Shown: positions 26,085 to 34,491 of the stretch, in pieces
How the letters are laid out: every line of letters starts with the position of its first letter
Numbering within the stretch: position 1 is the first letter of the stretch
Source: Gemmatimonas sp.
GTDB taxonomy: Bacteria > Gemmatimonadota > Gemmatimonadetes > Gemmatimonadales > Gemmatimonadaceae
Reading direction: 5' to 3'
Assembly: GCA_011390805.1 (NCBI GenBank)
Contig: JAABRT010000025.1
Span: 1 to 42,094 of the forward strand
Length of the DNA: 42,094 bases
Notes under the pieces: generated by a model
The model's input: the letters and a program-made list of their open reading frames with translations, nothing else
The model's database searches: none
Told to the model about the DNA's origin: nothing
Made by a program: the position numbers and the translations under genes

Positions 26085-27451
26085 TCGACCGTCTCACCAA
26101 CGTTTTCAAGCGACGCCTTGAGATCGGCCATGAACTTGTCGGCGTCGGCGCCATCAACCACACGGTGATCGAACGACAACGAGAAATAGGCGCAGGTGCG
26201 AATGGCGATGGTGTCTTCACCATCGGGGCCGGTAATGACCTTGGGCCGCTTTTCAATCGCGCCGAGCCCGAGAATCGCGGTGGTACCGAGCGGAACGATC
26301 GGTGTGCCGAGCAACGAGCCGAAGACGCCGGGATTCGTGATGGTAAACGTGGCGTCCTGCAACTCGGCGGGCTGCAGCTTTTTCACGCGCGCGCGCGCCG
26401 CCAGATCGTTGATCGTTTTGGTGAGCCCGGTGAGCGAAAGCTCATCGGCACGCTTGACCACAGGCACCAGCAATCCCGTTGGCTCAAGCGCTACGGCGAT
26501 GCCGAGATTGTACTGCTGCCGGAAAATGATATCGGTGCCGGCAACCGATGCGTTGAGTACTGGATGGCGCTTGAGCTGCTGCGTAACGGCGCGACAGATA
26601 AACGGCAGATAGGTGAGCTTCTGTCCGGTCTGCTTTTCAAATGTGCCGCGTTCACGCGCACGGATGCGTGCGATACGGGTGAGGTCAACTTCAAAAAACG
26701 AGGTGACATGCGATGCGTTGAGCCGTGCCAGACGCATGTGGTCGGCTGTAGCCTTGCGCATCTTTGACATGGGCTCCACGCGATCACCGGCCCACGAGGT
26801 GGGCATCGGGCCGTAGGAGTCGGCGCCAGCGGGTGCATGCATTGACGCCCCCACAGCCGGCTTGGCCGCCGCGCTGCCGGTGGAGCCGGCGGCGGGACGC
26901 GACGCGATGTGCGCCTCAAAATCGCGGCGTGTCACGCGACCGGCGATCCCGCTACCGGAAAGCCCTTCAAGGGACACACCGTGCTCGGCTGCCATCTTGC
27001 GCACCAGTGGCGATGACTTGGTACGCAGACGGTCCTCCAGCGATCCCGCAGGCGCTGCCGGCGCGCTGCTTGGCGCCGGGCTTGCCGGAGCGGCTGCTGT
27101 GGATGACGCCGGCGCGGTTGCGGCGGCGGGAGCAGATGAAGCGGCTGGAGCCTCGGTGGCAGCTGCAGGCGCGGGTGCCGACGGCGCGGGCGCGGCAGCT
27201 GCGACGGCTGCGTCGGTTTCCAGTCGCGCCACAACAGTGCCCACCTCAACCGTTTCGCCTTCGCCCACGATGATTTCCAACAGCACACCCGACGACGGCG
27301 ACGGGATTTCCGCATCTACCTTGTCGGTGGAGATCTCGAAAATGGGTTCATCGCGCTTGATGGTGTCACCCACCGACTTGAGCCAGCGGGAGACGGTGCC
27401 TTCAGCAATGGATTCGCCCATTTGGGGCATAATGACGTCAACACGTGCCAC
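26081..27451 (-). CDS. 2-oxoacid dehydrogenase E2 (dihydrolipoamide acyltransferase)
   Basis: A 456-residue core subunit of a pyruvate or branched-chain 2-oxoacid dehydrogenase complex. Order: one lipoyl domain (lipoyl Lys in EISTDKVDAEIPSP), an Ala/Pro-rich flexible linker (roughly residues 90-140), a peripheral-subunit-binding domain (SPLVRKMAAEHGVSLEGLSG... near 150-180), a second Ala/Gly-rich linker, and the catalytic domain ending in DHRVVDGADADKF (H429). GTG 27451 is preceded by GAGGAT. It lies downstream of E1alpha and E1beta, separated by a small membrane-protein gene; no E3 is in the window. Confidence 0.95.
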   Translation of the reverse strand: MARVDVIMPQMGESIAEGTVSRWLKSVGDTIKRDEPIFEISTDKVDAEIPSPSSGVLLEIIVGEGETVEVGTVVARLETDAAVAAAAPAPSAPAPAAATEAPAASSAPAAATAPASSTAAAPASPAPSSAPAAPAGSLEDRLRTKSSPLVRKMAAEHGVSLEGLSGSGIAGRVTRRDFEAHIASRPAAGSTGSAAAKPAVGASMHAPAGADSYGPMPTSWAGDRVEPMSKMRKATADHMRLARLNASHVTSFFEVDLTRIARIRARERGTFEKQTGQKLTYLPFICRAVTQQLKRHPVLNASVAGTDIIFRQQYNLGIAVALEPTGLLVPVVKRADELSLTGLTKTINDLAARARVKKLQPAELQDATFTITNPGVFGSLLGTPIVPLGTTAILGLGAIEKRPKVITGPDGEDTIAIRTCAYFSLSFDHRVVDGADADKFMADLKASLENVGETVE

Positions 27452-27472
27452 AGAATTATCCTCGGTCAGCGG

Positions 27473-27814
27473 TCAGGAGCCGGCGCGTTCGCGTCGGCGG
27501 AGCCGCGAGAGAGCCAGAATCGGCAGGGTTACGGCGCCGATGAGCGCCCCCCACCCTGCAAAGATATGCCAGTTGCACGCCGGCAGCCCTTCCAGCGGCT
27601 TGCAGCGCGTCAGGAACGTGGCGCCTACAGCGACCAGGACGCCAATCATGGCGCCGCTGATCGTCCCGATAAACAGGGTAAAGCAGCCCACCCCGATGCG
27701 CGCCATGCGCTTGTCCTCATCGGGCAACGGCGGCGCGCTGACGCCCGACGACGCAAGGTCGGCGGGATGTGTGTTGGGACGGTTGGTACTCGGAGTGTTC
27801 TCGGATTCGCTCAT
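27473..27814 (-). CDS. Small two-helix membrane protein between E1beta and E2
   Basis: A 113-residue protein with a polar Ser/Pro-rich N-terminal third and two hydrophobic segments (IGVGCFTLFIGTISGAMIGV and HIFAGWGALIGAVTLPILAL) flanking a short Cys-containing loop (TRCKPLEGLPACN). It ends in a basic tail (SRLRRRERAGS). No family recognised. It starts 16 bases after the E1beta stop and is followed 21 bases later by E2, so it interrupts an otherwise classical dehydrogenase operon. ATG 27814 is chosen; the longer frame lies inside E1beta. Confidence 0.7.
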   Translation of the reverse strand: MSESENTPSTNRPNTHPADLASSGVSAPPLPDEDKRMARIGVGCFTLFIGTISGAMIGVLVAVGATFLTRCKPLEGLPACNWHIFAGWGALIGAVTLPILALSRLRRRERAGS

Positions 27815-27830
27815 GACATCGATAAAAAGT

Positions 27831-28862
27831 TCAGTAGGCGACGAGTCGCCGCACCGCACGAACGATATCGGATGTCTGCGGCAACACGTAGTCCTCCAGT
27901 GGCGGCGAGTACGGCAGCGGAACGTCTGCAGCAGTAACGCGCAACACCGGCGCATCGAGCCATTCAAAACATGTTTCACTCACGCGTGCCGTGATTTCCC
28001 CAGCAATGCCACCGGTGCGTGTGTCTTCATGCACGATCAGCAATCGATTGGTTTTGCGCACCGTCGCGACAATGGCGTCGTCATCGAGCGGCAACAAGGA
28101 ACGCAAATCGATCACTTCCACGGATATGCCGTCTTCAGCCGCCAGCTGTTCGGCGGCCTCAAGCGCCCGCCACACGGTAGCCGCATATGTCACGATCGAA
28201 ACATCAGTACCCTCACGCGCAATGCGGGCCTTGCCGATCGGCACCACATGATCGCCCTCGGGCATCACGTCCTTGATGCGACGATACAAATACTTGTGTT
28301 CAAAAAAGAGCACGCAGTCTTCGTCGCGAATCGCGGCCTTCATGAGGCCTTTGGCGTCAGCCGCAGTCGCCGGATACACGATCTTGAGACCGGGTGTGTG
28401 CAGAAACGCCGCTTCGGGATTCTGCGAGTGAAATGGCCCGCCGCGTACATACCCACCGCTGGGACCGCGCACCACCATCGGGCACGGCAAAAACGCCCGG
28501 TAGCGTGCCGTCGCCACATAGTTGGTGAGCATGTCGTAGGCGCACGAGATGAAGTCAATGAACTGCAGCTCAACAATCGGACGCATGCCCATATGCGCGG
28601 CACCGGCAGCCGCACCTACAATGCCCGCTTCGGAAATCGGCGTGTCAATGACACGGTCATCGCCAAAACGCGCGTGCAGCCCGTCGGTGACTTTGAACGC
28701 ACCACCGAACGCACCAATGTCTTCACCCAGCAAAAATACGTTGGGGTCGCGCACCATCTCTTCTTCCATCGCGTCGCGAATGGCTTCCAGATATGTGCGC
28801 TCCACCGGTGTCTTTGATCCGGAGCCGGTGACACTGTTCGCCGCGGCGCGCTCAACCGTCAT
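27831..28862 (-). CDS. 2-oxoacid dehydrogenase E1 beta subunit
   Basis: A 343-residue beta subunit of a heterotetrameric thiamine-dependent E1 (branched-chain 2-oxoacid or pyruvate dehydrogenase type). Recognisable segments: ERTYLEAIRDAMEEEM, VFLLGEDIGAFGGAF, DTPISEAGIVGAAAGAA, QFIDFISCAYDML, RGPSGGYVRGGPFHSQ and the C-terminal transketolase-like EVIDLRSLLPLDDDAIVATV. The ATG at 28862 overlaps the E1alpha coding end by 11 bases and has GGGGGA upstream. The substrate is ambiguous; branched-chain acyl-CoA synthesis is a plausible role. Confidence 0.94.
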   Translation of the reverse strand: MTVERAAANSVTGSGSKTPVERTYLEAIRDAMEEEMVRDPNVFLLGEDIGAFGGAFKVTDGLHARFGDDRVIDTPISEAGIVGAAAGAAHMGMRPIVELQFIDFISCAYDMLTNYVATARYRAFLPCPMVVRGPSGGYVRGGPFHSQNPEAAFLHTPGLKIVYPATAADAKGLMKAAIRDEDCVLFFEHKYLYRRIKDVMPEGDHVVPIGKARIAREGTDVSIVTYAATVWRALEAAEQLAAEDGISVEVIDLRSLLPLDDDAIVATVRKTNRLLIVHEDTRTGGIAGEITARVSETCFEWLDAPVLRVTAADVPLPYSPPLEDYVLPQTSDIVRAVRRLVAY

Positions 28863-29979
28863 ACGTCCCCCATCCGGCAGCACGTTCATTGGCATCGACG
28901 GCGCTGCGCACCGACTCGCGGAACCAGAGCGGCGGAATGATGGGTGGATCGGCGTACACACCAACCAGGGCGTCCGTTGGTTCAGGCATCGGAGAGGCTT
29001 CGGCCTCATCTGTTGCGCGATCAATCGTCAGGGCTATCTCCGCGTGCATCGCGTCGAACTCGTCGTCCGTCACGCCCTGCTCTTCACGCAGCACCCGCAT
29101 GTAGCGATCAATCGGATCATTCGCCTCGGCCCAGCGTTCGATCTCATCAACCGGCTGATACGACTGATTGTCGTGCTCCGCGTGTCCTTTGCGACGATAC
29201 GTCATGAGCTCAACGAGTGTGACACCACCGCCGTTGCGCGCACGGTCAACCGCTTCGCGCGTCACGTCGTACACCGCCAGCACATCGTTGCCATCGGCTT
29301 GCACACCGGTGATGCCGTAACCGATAGCCTTGTCAACAAACTGCCTGGCCGCGGTCTGTTTGTGCGTTGGCGTGGAATAGGCGTAGCCGTTGTTCTCCAC
29401 AATCACCACCAGCGGACAGCGCTGCACGGCGGCAAAGTTGATGCCTTCGTGAAACGCGCCGGTAGACGTGGCACCATCGCCCACATACACCAGCCCCACA
29501 CGATCTTCGCCGCGCAACTTGAACGACAACGTCACGCCGGCCATCACAGGCACCATGTCACCGAGGTGCGATATCTGACCAATAAAGTTGCGCGTGTCGG
29601 TATCACCGAAGTGAATGTTCAGTTCGCGTCCGCGCGTTGGCGAATCGCCTTTGGCCATGTACTGTCGCAACACTTCAAGCGGTGTCGCGCCCTTCACCAG
29701 CATGGCACCGAGATTACGGATCAGCGGAGAGAGCACGTCGCGCTGTTCGAGCGCAAACGCACTGCCCACCGCGTCAGCTTCCTGACCGAGCGAGCGGAAG
29801 AGTCCACCCACAACTTTTGTCTGGCGATACAGGGCCACCAGGCGCTCTTCGAGCGAGCGCGTGAGTCGCATGTACCGGTACAGCGCGAGGCGCTGTTCGC
29901 GCGAGAGGGCATCGCTGGGACGTGGTGCAGTCCCGCGTGCGACCTTCGATCGCGCCGGGGTCTTCCCGGCGCGCGCCAT
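28852..29979 (-). CDS. 2-oxoacid dehydrogenase E1 alpha subunit
   Basis: A 375-residue alpha subunit binding thiamine diphosphate and Mg2+. The cofactor motif GDGATSTGAFHEGINFAAVQ with VIVENNGYAYSTP is intact, as are the N-terminal RLTRSLEERLVALYRQ and the THKQTAARQFVDKAIGYG loop. The E1 phosphorylation-loop-like RRKGHAEHDNQSY is of the branched-chain type. It is coupled at its start to the 97-aa gene (TGATG) and at its end to E1beta (11-base overlap). Confidence 0.94.
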   Translation of the reverse strand: MARAGKTPARSKVARGTAPRPSDALSREQRLALYRYMRLTRSLEERLVALYRQTKVVGGLFRSLGQEADAVGSAFALEQRDVLSPLIRNLGAMLVKGATPLEVLRQYMAKGDSPTRGRELNIHFGDTDTRNFIGQISHLGDMVPVMAGVTLSFKLRGEDRVGLVYVGDGATSTGAFHEGINFAAVQRCPLVVIVENNGYAYSTPTHKQTAARQFVDKAIGYGITGVQADGNDVLAVYDVTREAVDRARNGGGVTLVELMTYRRKGHAEHDNQSYQPVDEIERWAEANDPIDRYMRVLREEQGVTDDEFDAMHAEIALTIDRATDEAEASPMPEPTDALVGVYADPPIIPPLWFRESVRSAVDANERAAGWGTYDG

Positions 29980-30272
29980 CAGTAGGACGCCTCGAGCTTG
30001 TGACGCGGGTCGGCCAGACGGTGCAATCGCACAAAAAACTTCTTCACGTTTTTATCGAGCCGGCTTTCGCCAACCTGATCGGTGTGCGCTTCCACAAAGG
30101 TGTAGTGGCCACCTTCCATGCGCACCGAAAGGGCCAGTGTGCCCAACGCACCACGAAAGTGTCGTGCGCGACCGGTCACCGGCGAGGTTTCCAGGCCGAG
30201 TGCACCGAAGTGCGCCTCGGCTTCCTGAAACACCAGGTCAGGGTGCAGCGACGTTCTGTGAAACAGGCGCAT
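29979..30272 (-). CDS. Small protein of unknown function (97 aa)
   Basis: A 97-residue basic soluble protein with strand-like segments (RHFRGALGTLALSVRMEGGH, YTFVEAHTDQVGES) and a charged C-terminus (DKNVKKFFVRLHRLADPRHK). No family recognised. Its stop shares one base with the E1alpha start (TGATG), and it starts 3 bases after the upstream lipoprotein stop, so it is within the operon. A link to the dehydrogenase is only positional. Confidence 0.65.
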   Translation of the reverse strand: MRLFHRTSLHPDLVFQEAEAHFGALGLETSPVTGRARHFRGALGTLALSVRMEGGHYTFVEAHTDQVGESRLDKNVKKFFVRLHRLADPRHKLEASY

Positions 30273-30275
30273 GCT

Positions 30276-30848
30276 TTAGCGCGGCGACGCCGCGCCCTCG
30301 GAGGGTTCAGAGATGGTGGAGCCCGCTCGCGCACTGTCGCGACGGATGGAATCACGCTGGGCGCTGTCGGGCACCAGCGTATCGGTTGGTACCGATTGTG
30401 GAAGGCTGAACTCACCCGGTTCATCGGCCGACCGTACGTCCTGCATCCAGTCCGAAGTGCGTTCGAGCACCGATGTGGAATCACGGCGGAACTCAAGCGC
30501 CATGGCCCACGTGCCTGCTGTTACGTAGAACAACTTGGTGGTGTACGTACCCACCTGCTCCGTGGGCGCAAAACCGTTTCCGATATTCTTGCCGTCGCGA
30601 TTGCTCGCGAAAATCCGGCCTTCGCCCGCATCAATCGGTTTTCCGGTTTCCCTGTCATTCACCACCACCGTCCAACTGATCTGCTCCAGCGCGCGGGGCG
30701 GCGCCGGGTCAACTGACACGCGAATGTTGTACGAATCCGTCACCATCTTGAACTCGTTGCCCTTGCGCGGCTCACCACAGCCGCCGGCGACCAGTACCAA
30801 CACGGTCGCTGCAAAAACTCCGCGTGCCCATCGACCCGGTGCAGTCAT
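30276..30848 (-). CDS. YtkA/FixH-like lipoprotein
   Basis: A 190-residue lipoprotein (basic RWAR lead, hydrophobic core, lipobox VAGGC). The mature domain (about residues 35-130) has an immunoglobulin-like beta pattern: SYNIRVSVDPAPPRALEQIS, then VVVNDRETGKPIDAG, GTYTTKLFYVTAGTWAMAL. This resembles YtkA/FixH-like domains seen in copper or cytochrome oxidase contexts. The C-terminal 55 residues are Ser/Asp/Arg-rich and probably disordered. Its start shares one base with the ino1 stop (TAATG). The family assignment is tentative. Confidence 0.62.
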   Translation of the reverse strand: MTAPGRWARGVFAATVLVLVAGGCGEPRKGNEFKMVTDSYNIRVSVDPAPPRALEQISWTVVVNDRETGKPIDAGEGRIFASNRDGKNIGNGFAPTEQVGTYTTKLFYVTAGTWAMALEFRRDSTSVLERTSDWMQDVRSADEPGEFSLPQSVPTDTLVPDSAQRDSIRRDSARAGSTISEPSEGAASPR

Positions 30849-32176
30849 TACTGGTAGTACTCCAGTCCGAGATGCGTGATCACATCCTCACCCATGAGGT
30901 GACGCAACGTGTTCTTGAGCTTGGTCTGCTGGATGAACAGATCGTGTTCGGCCTGCAGTCCGGGCGCCGTCTGCGGGCTCTTGTAGTAGAACGACAACCA
31001 CTCCTGAATGCCCTTCATGCCGGCACGATGTGCGAAGTCGCTGAACAGCGCGAGGTCGAGTACAATCGGCGCGGCCAGAATCGAGTCGCGACAGAGGAAG
31101 TTGACCTTGATCTGCATCGGGTAGCCAAGCCAGCCCACGATGTCGATGTTGTCCCAGCCTTCCTTGTTGTCACCACGCGGCGGGTAATAGTTGATGCGCA
31201 CAACATGCGAAAAGCCCTCGTACAGCTCGGGGTACATTTCCGGCTGCAGGATGTTGTGCAACACCGACAACTTCGACTCTTCCTTGGTCTTGAACGACGC
31301 CGGGTCATCAAGCACTTCGCCGTCGCGATTGCCGAGGATGTTGGTGGAGTACCAGCCCTCAAGGCCCAGCATGCGTGCCTTGATGCCGGGTGCAAGCACC
31401 GTCTTCATCCACGTCTGACCGGTCTTGAAATCCTTGCCTGACACCGGCACGCCACGTGCAACGGCCAGATCAAGCAACGCCGGGAAGTCGGCTGACAGAT
31501 TGGGCGCACCGTTGCAATACGGCACGTTCTCCATGATGGCCGCGTACGCGTAGAGCATGGAAGGCGCGATGGAATCATCGTTCTCCTCCATGGCTTTTTC
31601 GAACGCTTCAATGGTCTGATGCTGCGGACCGGCTTTGATAAACGTTTCGGTGGATCCGCACCACACCATGACCGCGCGCTCGGCTCCGTGTTTGGCCTTC
31701 ACGTCGCGGATGTCCTGGCGCAACTGTTCGGCCAGATCACGCTTGTTCGGTCCGGTCTTCACGTTGGTGCCGTGCAGGCGCGTCACGTAACGCGACTCGA
31801 AGGCCGCCGGCATCGGCTTGATGCCCTTGAGAAAATCGGCAATCGGCTCGAGGTCCGACGGCTGCAGCACGCCGGCCTTGGTGGCTGCCGTGTAGGCGTC
31901 ATCGGGAATGGGATCCCATGCGGCGAACTCGATGTCCTGCAGCGCCGCCAGCGGCGCGAAGTCACGAATGAGCGGGCTGCGTGCGTCGGTGCGCTTGCCA
32001 AGGCGAATCGTCGCCATCTGGGTGAGCGAGCCAATGGGTACGGACAGGCCGCGGCGCACACGCTCTACACCGGCGATAAACGTGGTTGCCACCGCGCCCA
32101 GGCCTGGCGTAAAGATGACAAGTTTCCCGGAAGCCGGGGCTATGGTAGCAGGGGTCCCGCTGGTCGTATCGGACAC
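30848..32176 (-). CDS. ino1: Inositol-3-phosphate synthase
   Basis: A 442-residue NAD-dependent enzyme converting glucose 6-phosphate to inositol 3-phosphate. It carries the family's N-terminal Rossmann start (FTPGLGAVATTFIAG), the CGSTETF segment, SGKDFKTGQT and the signature GLEGWYSTNILGNRDGEVL. Length is near the bacterial norm. The GTG start at 32176 is preceded by AAGGGAG. It follows the CDP-alcohol phosphotransferase gene by 5 bases, so inositol phosphate made here probably feeds phospholipid head-group synthesis. Confidence 0.94.
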   Translation of the reverse strand: MSDTTSGTPATIAPASGKLVIFTPGLGAVATTFIAGVERVRRGLSVPIGSLTQMATIRLGKRTDARSPLIRDFAPLAALQDIEFAAWDPIPDDAYTAATKAGVLQPSDLEPIADFLKGIKPMPAAFESRYVTRLHGTNVKTGPNKRDLAEQLRQDIRDVKAKHGAERAVMVWCGSTETFIKAGPQHQTIEAFEKAMEENDDSIAPSMLYAYAAIMENVPYCNGAPNLSADFPALLDLAVARGVPVSGKDFKTGQTWMKTVLAPGIKARMLGLEGWYSTNILGNRDGEVLDDPASFKTKEESKLSVLHNILQPEMYPELYEGFSHVVRINYYPPRGDNKEGWDNIDIVGWLGYPMQIKVNFLCRDSILAAPIVLDLALFSDFAHRAGMKGIQEWLSFYYKSPQTAPGLQAEHDLFIQQTKLKNTLRHLMGEDVITHLGLEYYQ

Positions 32177-32181
32177 TCAGG

Positions 32182-32922
32182 TCATTCTCCCTTGAGGGAT
32201 GCACCGGGCACTGTGGTGAGCGCCGGAGAAATCGTGGATGAAAGGTTTGGTGCGGCAGACTCGCTGCGCATCGGTGCAGAAGGCGGTGGTGCGGACGACG
32301 TGGGGGCGCGGCCGTCAGTCATGCGATAAACAAAGCTCATGCGCTGCACGACCGTAATCCAGGCGGTGACGCTGAGCAGTGTAACGATGGACGCCAGCAC
32401 CCAGCCATCGAGCGCCAGACCGAAAAATGCTTGCGGCGCCGCCAGCAGCGTGATGCGTTCCGGCCGCTGCAGCATGCCGACTTTGGCGTCGACACCGAGT
32501 CCCTCGGCGCGGGCCCGTGCGTACGATGTGATGAACGCCGCAATCAGTCCCGCCAGTGTGATCACGAGCAGCGGTGTACTCTGATGCACGGGATTGATGG
32601 CGTAGAACACCGCCAAACCGCCGAGCAGTGCGCCGTCACTCAACCGGTCCAGCGTTGAGTCGTAGAACGCACCGAACTGGGAGCTGGTCCCGGTGCGTCG
32701 CGCCACGGTACCGTCGAGCACATCGAACAGCGCGGTGAGTCCGAGAAACCACCCCGCAGTGCGGATGTGGCCCATGGCAAAAATGGCGCCCGCGATCACG
32801 GTACAGATGGTGCCGATCGTCGTGATCGTGTTCGGCTTGACCTTGTGACGCACAAGAAAATCACCCACGGGACCGATCACCCGGAGGTAGCCTTTCTGTA
32901 TAGCGTCCCACAATGCGTTCAT
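32182..32922 (-). CDS. CDP-alcohol phosphatidyltransferase, phosphatidylinositol-phosphate synthase-like
   Basis: A 246-residue inner-membrane enzyme with several hydrophobic helices. The CDP-alcohol phosphotransferase signature D67xxD70G71xxA74R75...G84xxxD88xxxD92 is exact. The segment ARAEGLGVDA followed by QRPERITLL resembles actinobacterial PgsA1-type phosphatidylinositol-phosphate synthases, which join CDP-diacylglycerol and inositol 3-phosphate. Adjacency to ino1 supports this. The annotated TTG at 32955 is less likely than the ATG at 32922. The C-terminal tail of about 45 residues is Ser/Pro-rich. A phosphatase that would finish phosphatidylinositol is not visible here. Confidence 0.8.
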   Translation of the reverse strand: MNALWDAIQKGYLRVIGPVGDFLVRHKVKPNTITTIGTICTVIAGAIFAMGHIRTAGWFLGLTALFDVLDGTVARRTGTSSQFGAFYDSTLDRLSDGALLGGLAVFYAINPVHQSTPLLVITLAGLIAAFITSYARARAEGLGVDAKVGMLQRPERITLLAAPQAFFGLALDGWVLASIVTLLSVTAWITVVQRMSFVYRMTDGRAPTSSAPPPSAPMRSESAAPNLSSTISPALTTVPGASLKGE

Positions 32923-32994
32923 GCCGACCGGGCGCGAAGTGATCGAGCGGGGCAAGCGCTAACCCGAAACACCGGTCAACGCCCGTGTCGTGTC

Positions 32995-33021
32995 GAGCGC
33001 AGCAGTCTGGACCCTGCGCTC
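32995..33021. other. Hairpin in the namZ to PIP-synthase gap
   Basis: An 8-bp stem GAGCGCAG/CTGCGCTC (32995-33002 with 33014-33021) with an 11-base loop lies in the 180-base gap. There is no T tract on either strand. It may be a weak namZ terminator or a leader structure of the inositol-lipid genes. Confidence 0.4.
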
Positions 33022-33102
33022 ACCGTAACACGACCGTGACAAAGCTAAGACACCGATGCAACGAGCGGTATCTCACCGGCTCCTCCGATCGGCACCTCTT
33101 CA

Positions 33103-34482
33103 CTAACGATACAAATAATACTGCCGGGAGAATCGCTCGAAATCCACGATCGAGGCCAACAGCCGGTCCACCACCCGATCCGGATCTTCCCCTGTGACGA
33201 GGGCCTTGCGCATGCTGGTGGAGCCCAGACGCTCATCCATGCGCCGCTCATTATACGTGAAATCGGCCCCGTGCACCCGGGCAATGCCCCACAGCAGAGC
33301 CGCGCCAACGCGCGCGACCTGAAAGCGATCCCGATCGAGCACTTCCACGCGAACGCCCGGCACCGACTGCCCATTGTACTTGCCATCGCCGGGATTTGCG
33401 GGGGTAAATCGTTCGGCGCGAAAGCGAACGGCCGGCAGCTCAAGCGTTTCAAGCAGCGCCACCAGACTGTCGGACTTGAACCACGGTGCCCCGACGCGCT
33501 CAAACGGTTCGGCGGTGCCACGCCCCACGGAAACATTGCTGGCCTCAAATGGCACCAGCGACGGGTACACCAAGGCGCTGGTGAGCGTAGGCAGGTTGGG
33601 GGACGGCTTTACCCACGGCAGTTTGGTCTCGTCAAACCACATATCGCGCTCGTAGCCCGCCACCGGAATAACCGTCAGACGCCCCTTGAGCCCGAGTTCG
33701 CGGTGAAACATCAGCGCCAACTCGCCCATGGTCAGACTATGACGCAGCGGCACGGGCCAGAGAGCAAAGCCATTTTTGGGATTCGCCGCCGTGGCCTCCG
33801 TCGCGTCAGCAATTGACGAATCCAGTATCGCTCCCTCAGCGCGCATGGCGGTGAGTGGATTGGGGCGGTCGAGTACCATCACCGTCTTGCCGTTGCGATC
33901 GGCCGCCTGCATGGCGTAGAGCATCACACCCACATACGTCCACGTGCGCGTGCCGATATCCTGCAAGTCCACGATCAGGACATCAACATCGCGCAGCGTG
34001 CTGTCAGGCGGACCGATCGTGGATCGCTGATACAGCGAATGGATAATGAGGCCGGTTTTGGGATCGCGTTCGTTCGGCAGATTGGCGCGATCTTCCGTGC
34101 CGCGAATACCGTGCTCGGGCGAGAAGAGCGCCGTCAGCTTCACATTCGCAGCGGTCACACGCGGGTCACTGTGCAGCAAGTCCACCGTGCTCCGACCATT
34201 CTCGTCGATGCCGGTCTGGTTGGTGATCAGCCCAATACGCTTGCCCCGGATTGACTCAAGGCTGTCGGTAATGAGTACCGAAATCCCGGGGCGCACCTTT
34301 TCCGGGCCACGCGCACCGGGTGGCAGCGGCTGACCGGCGGCATCGGTGCGAGGGGCGGCCGCGCACGCACTCACCAGCGTCGCCGCACTCAGGCTGAGGA
34401 GCAACACACGCCACGCGGGGGTAAGATTCCCGAATGGTGAGCTACGGCTCACCCGCTGTTCCGTTTTCGCAGTCCCCTTCAT
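33103..34482 (-). CDS. namZ: Exo-beta-N-acetylmuramidase NamZ (DUF1343), lipoprotein
   Basis: A 459-residue lipoprotein (lipobox VSAC) of the DUF1343 family, whose Bacillus member NamZ (YbbC) releases MurNAc from the non-reducing end of peptidoglycan fragments. Conserved segments: GLITNQTGID, LFSPEHGIRG, SLYQRSTIGPPDSTL, DVDVLIVDLQDIGTRTWTYV, VMVLDRPNPLTAM, and the C-terminal YPSLVPFEASNVSVGRGT with GAPWF. ATG 34482 precedes the signal peptide. It is divergent from the NagZ-like gene, 9 bases between the nominal starts, and the two are probably functionally linked. Confidence 0.92.
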   Translation of the reverse strand: MKGTAKTEQRVSRSSPFGNLTPAWRVLLLSLSAATLVSACAAAPRTDAAGQPLPPGARGPEKVRPGISVLITDSLESIRGKRIGLITNQTGIDENGRSTVDLLHSDPRVTAANVKLTALFSPEHGIRGTEDRANLPNERDPKTGLIIHSLYQRSTIGPPDSTLRDVDVLIVDLQDIGTRTWTYVGVMLYAMQAADRNGKTVMVLDRPNPLTAMRAEGAILDSSIADATEATAANPKNGFALWPVPLRHSLTMGELALMFHRELGLKGRLTVIPVAGYERDMWFDETKLPWVKPSPNLPTLTSALVYPSLVPFEASNVSVGRGTAEPFERVGAPWFKSDSLVALLETLELPAVRFRAERFTPANPGDGKYNGQSVPGVRVEVLDRDRFQVARVGAALLWGIARVHGADFTYNERRMDERLGSTSMRKALVTGEDPDRVVDRLLASIVDFERFSRQYYLYR

Positions 34483-34491
34483 GCCCCGCCC

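Noticed and set aside
26862..28817. 651-residue plus-strand open frame opposite E2 and E1beta
   Set aside because: Spans two well-supported minus-strand enzymes and their gap; its sequence is Ala/Ser/Gly then His/Arg-rich, as expected of antisense reading.
28549..29985. 478-residue plus-strand open frame opposite E1alpha
   Set aside because: Covers the intact thiamine-binding gene on the other strand and shows no recognisable motif.
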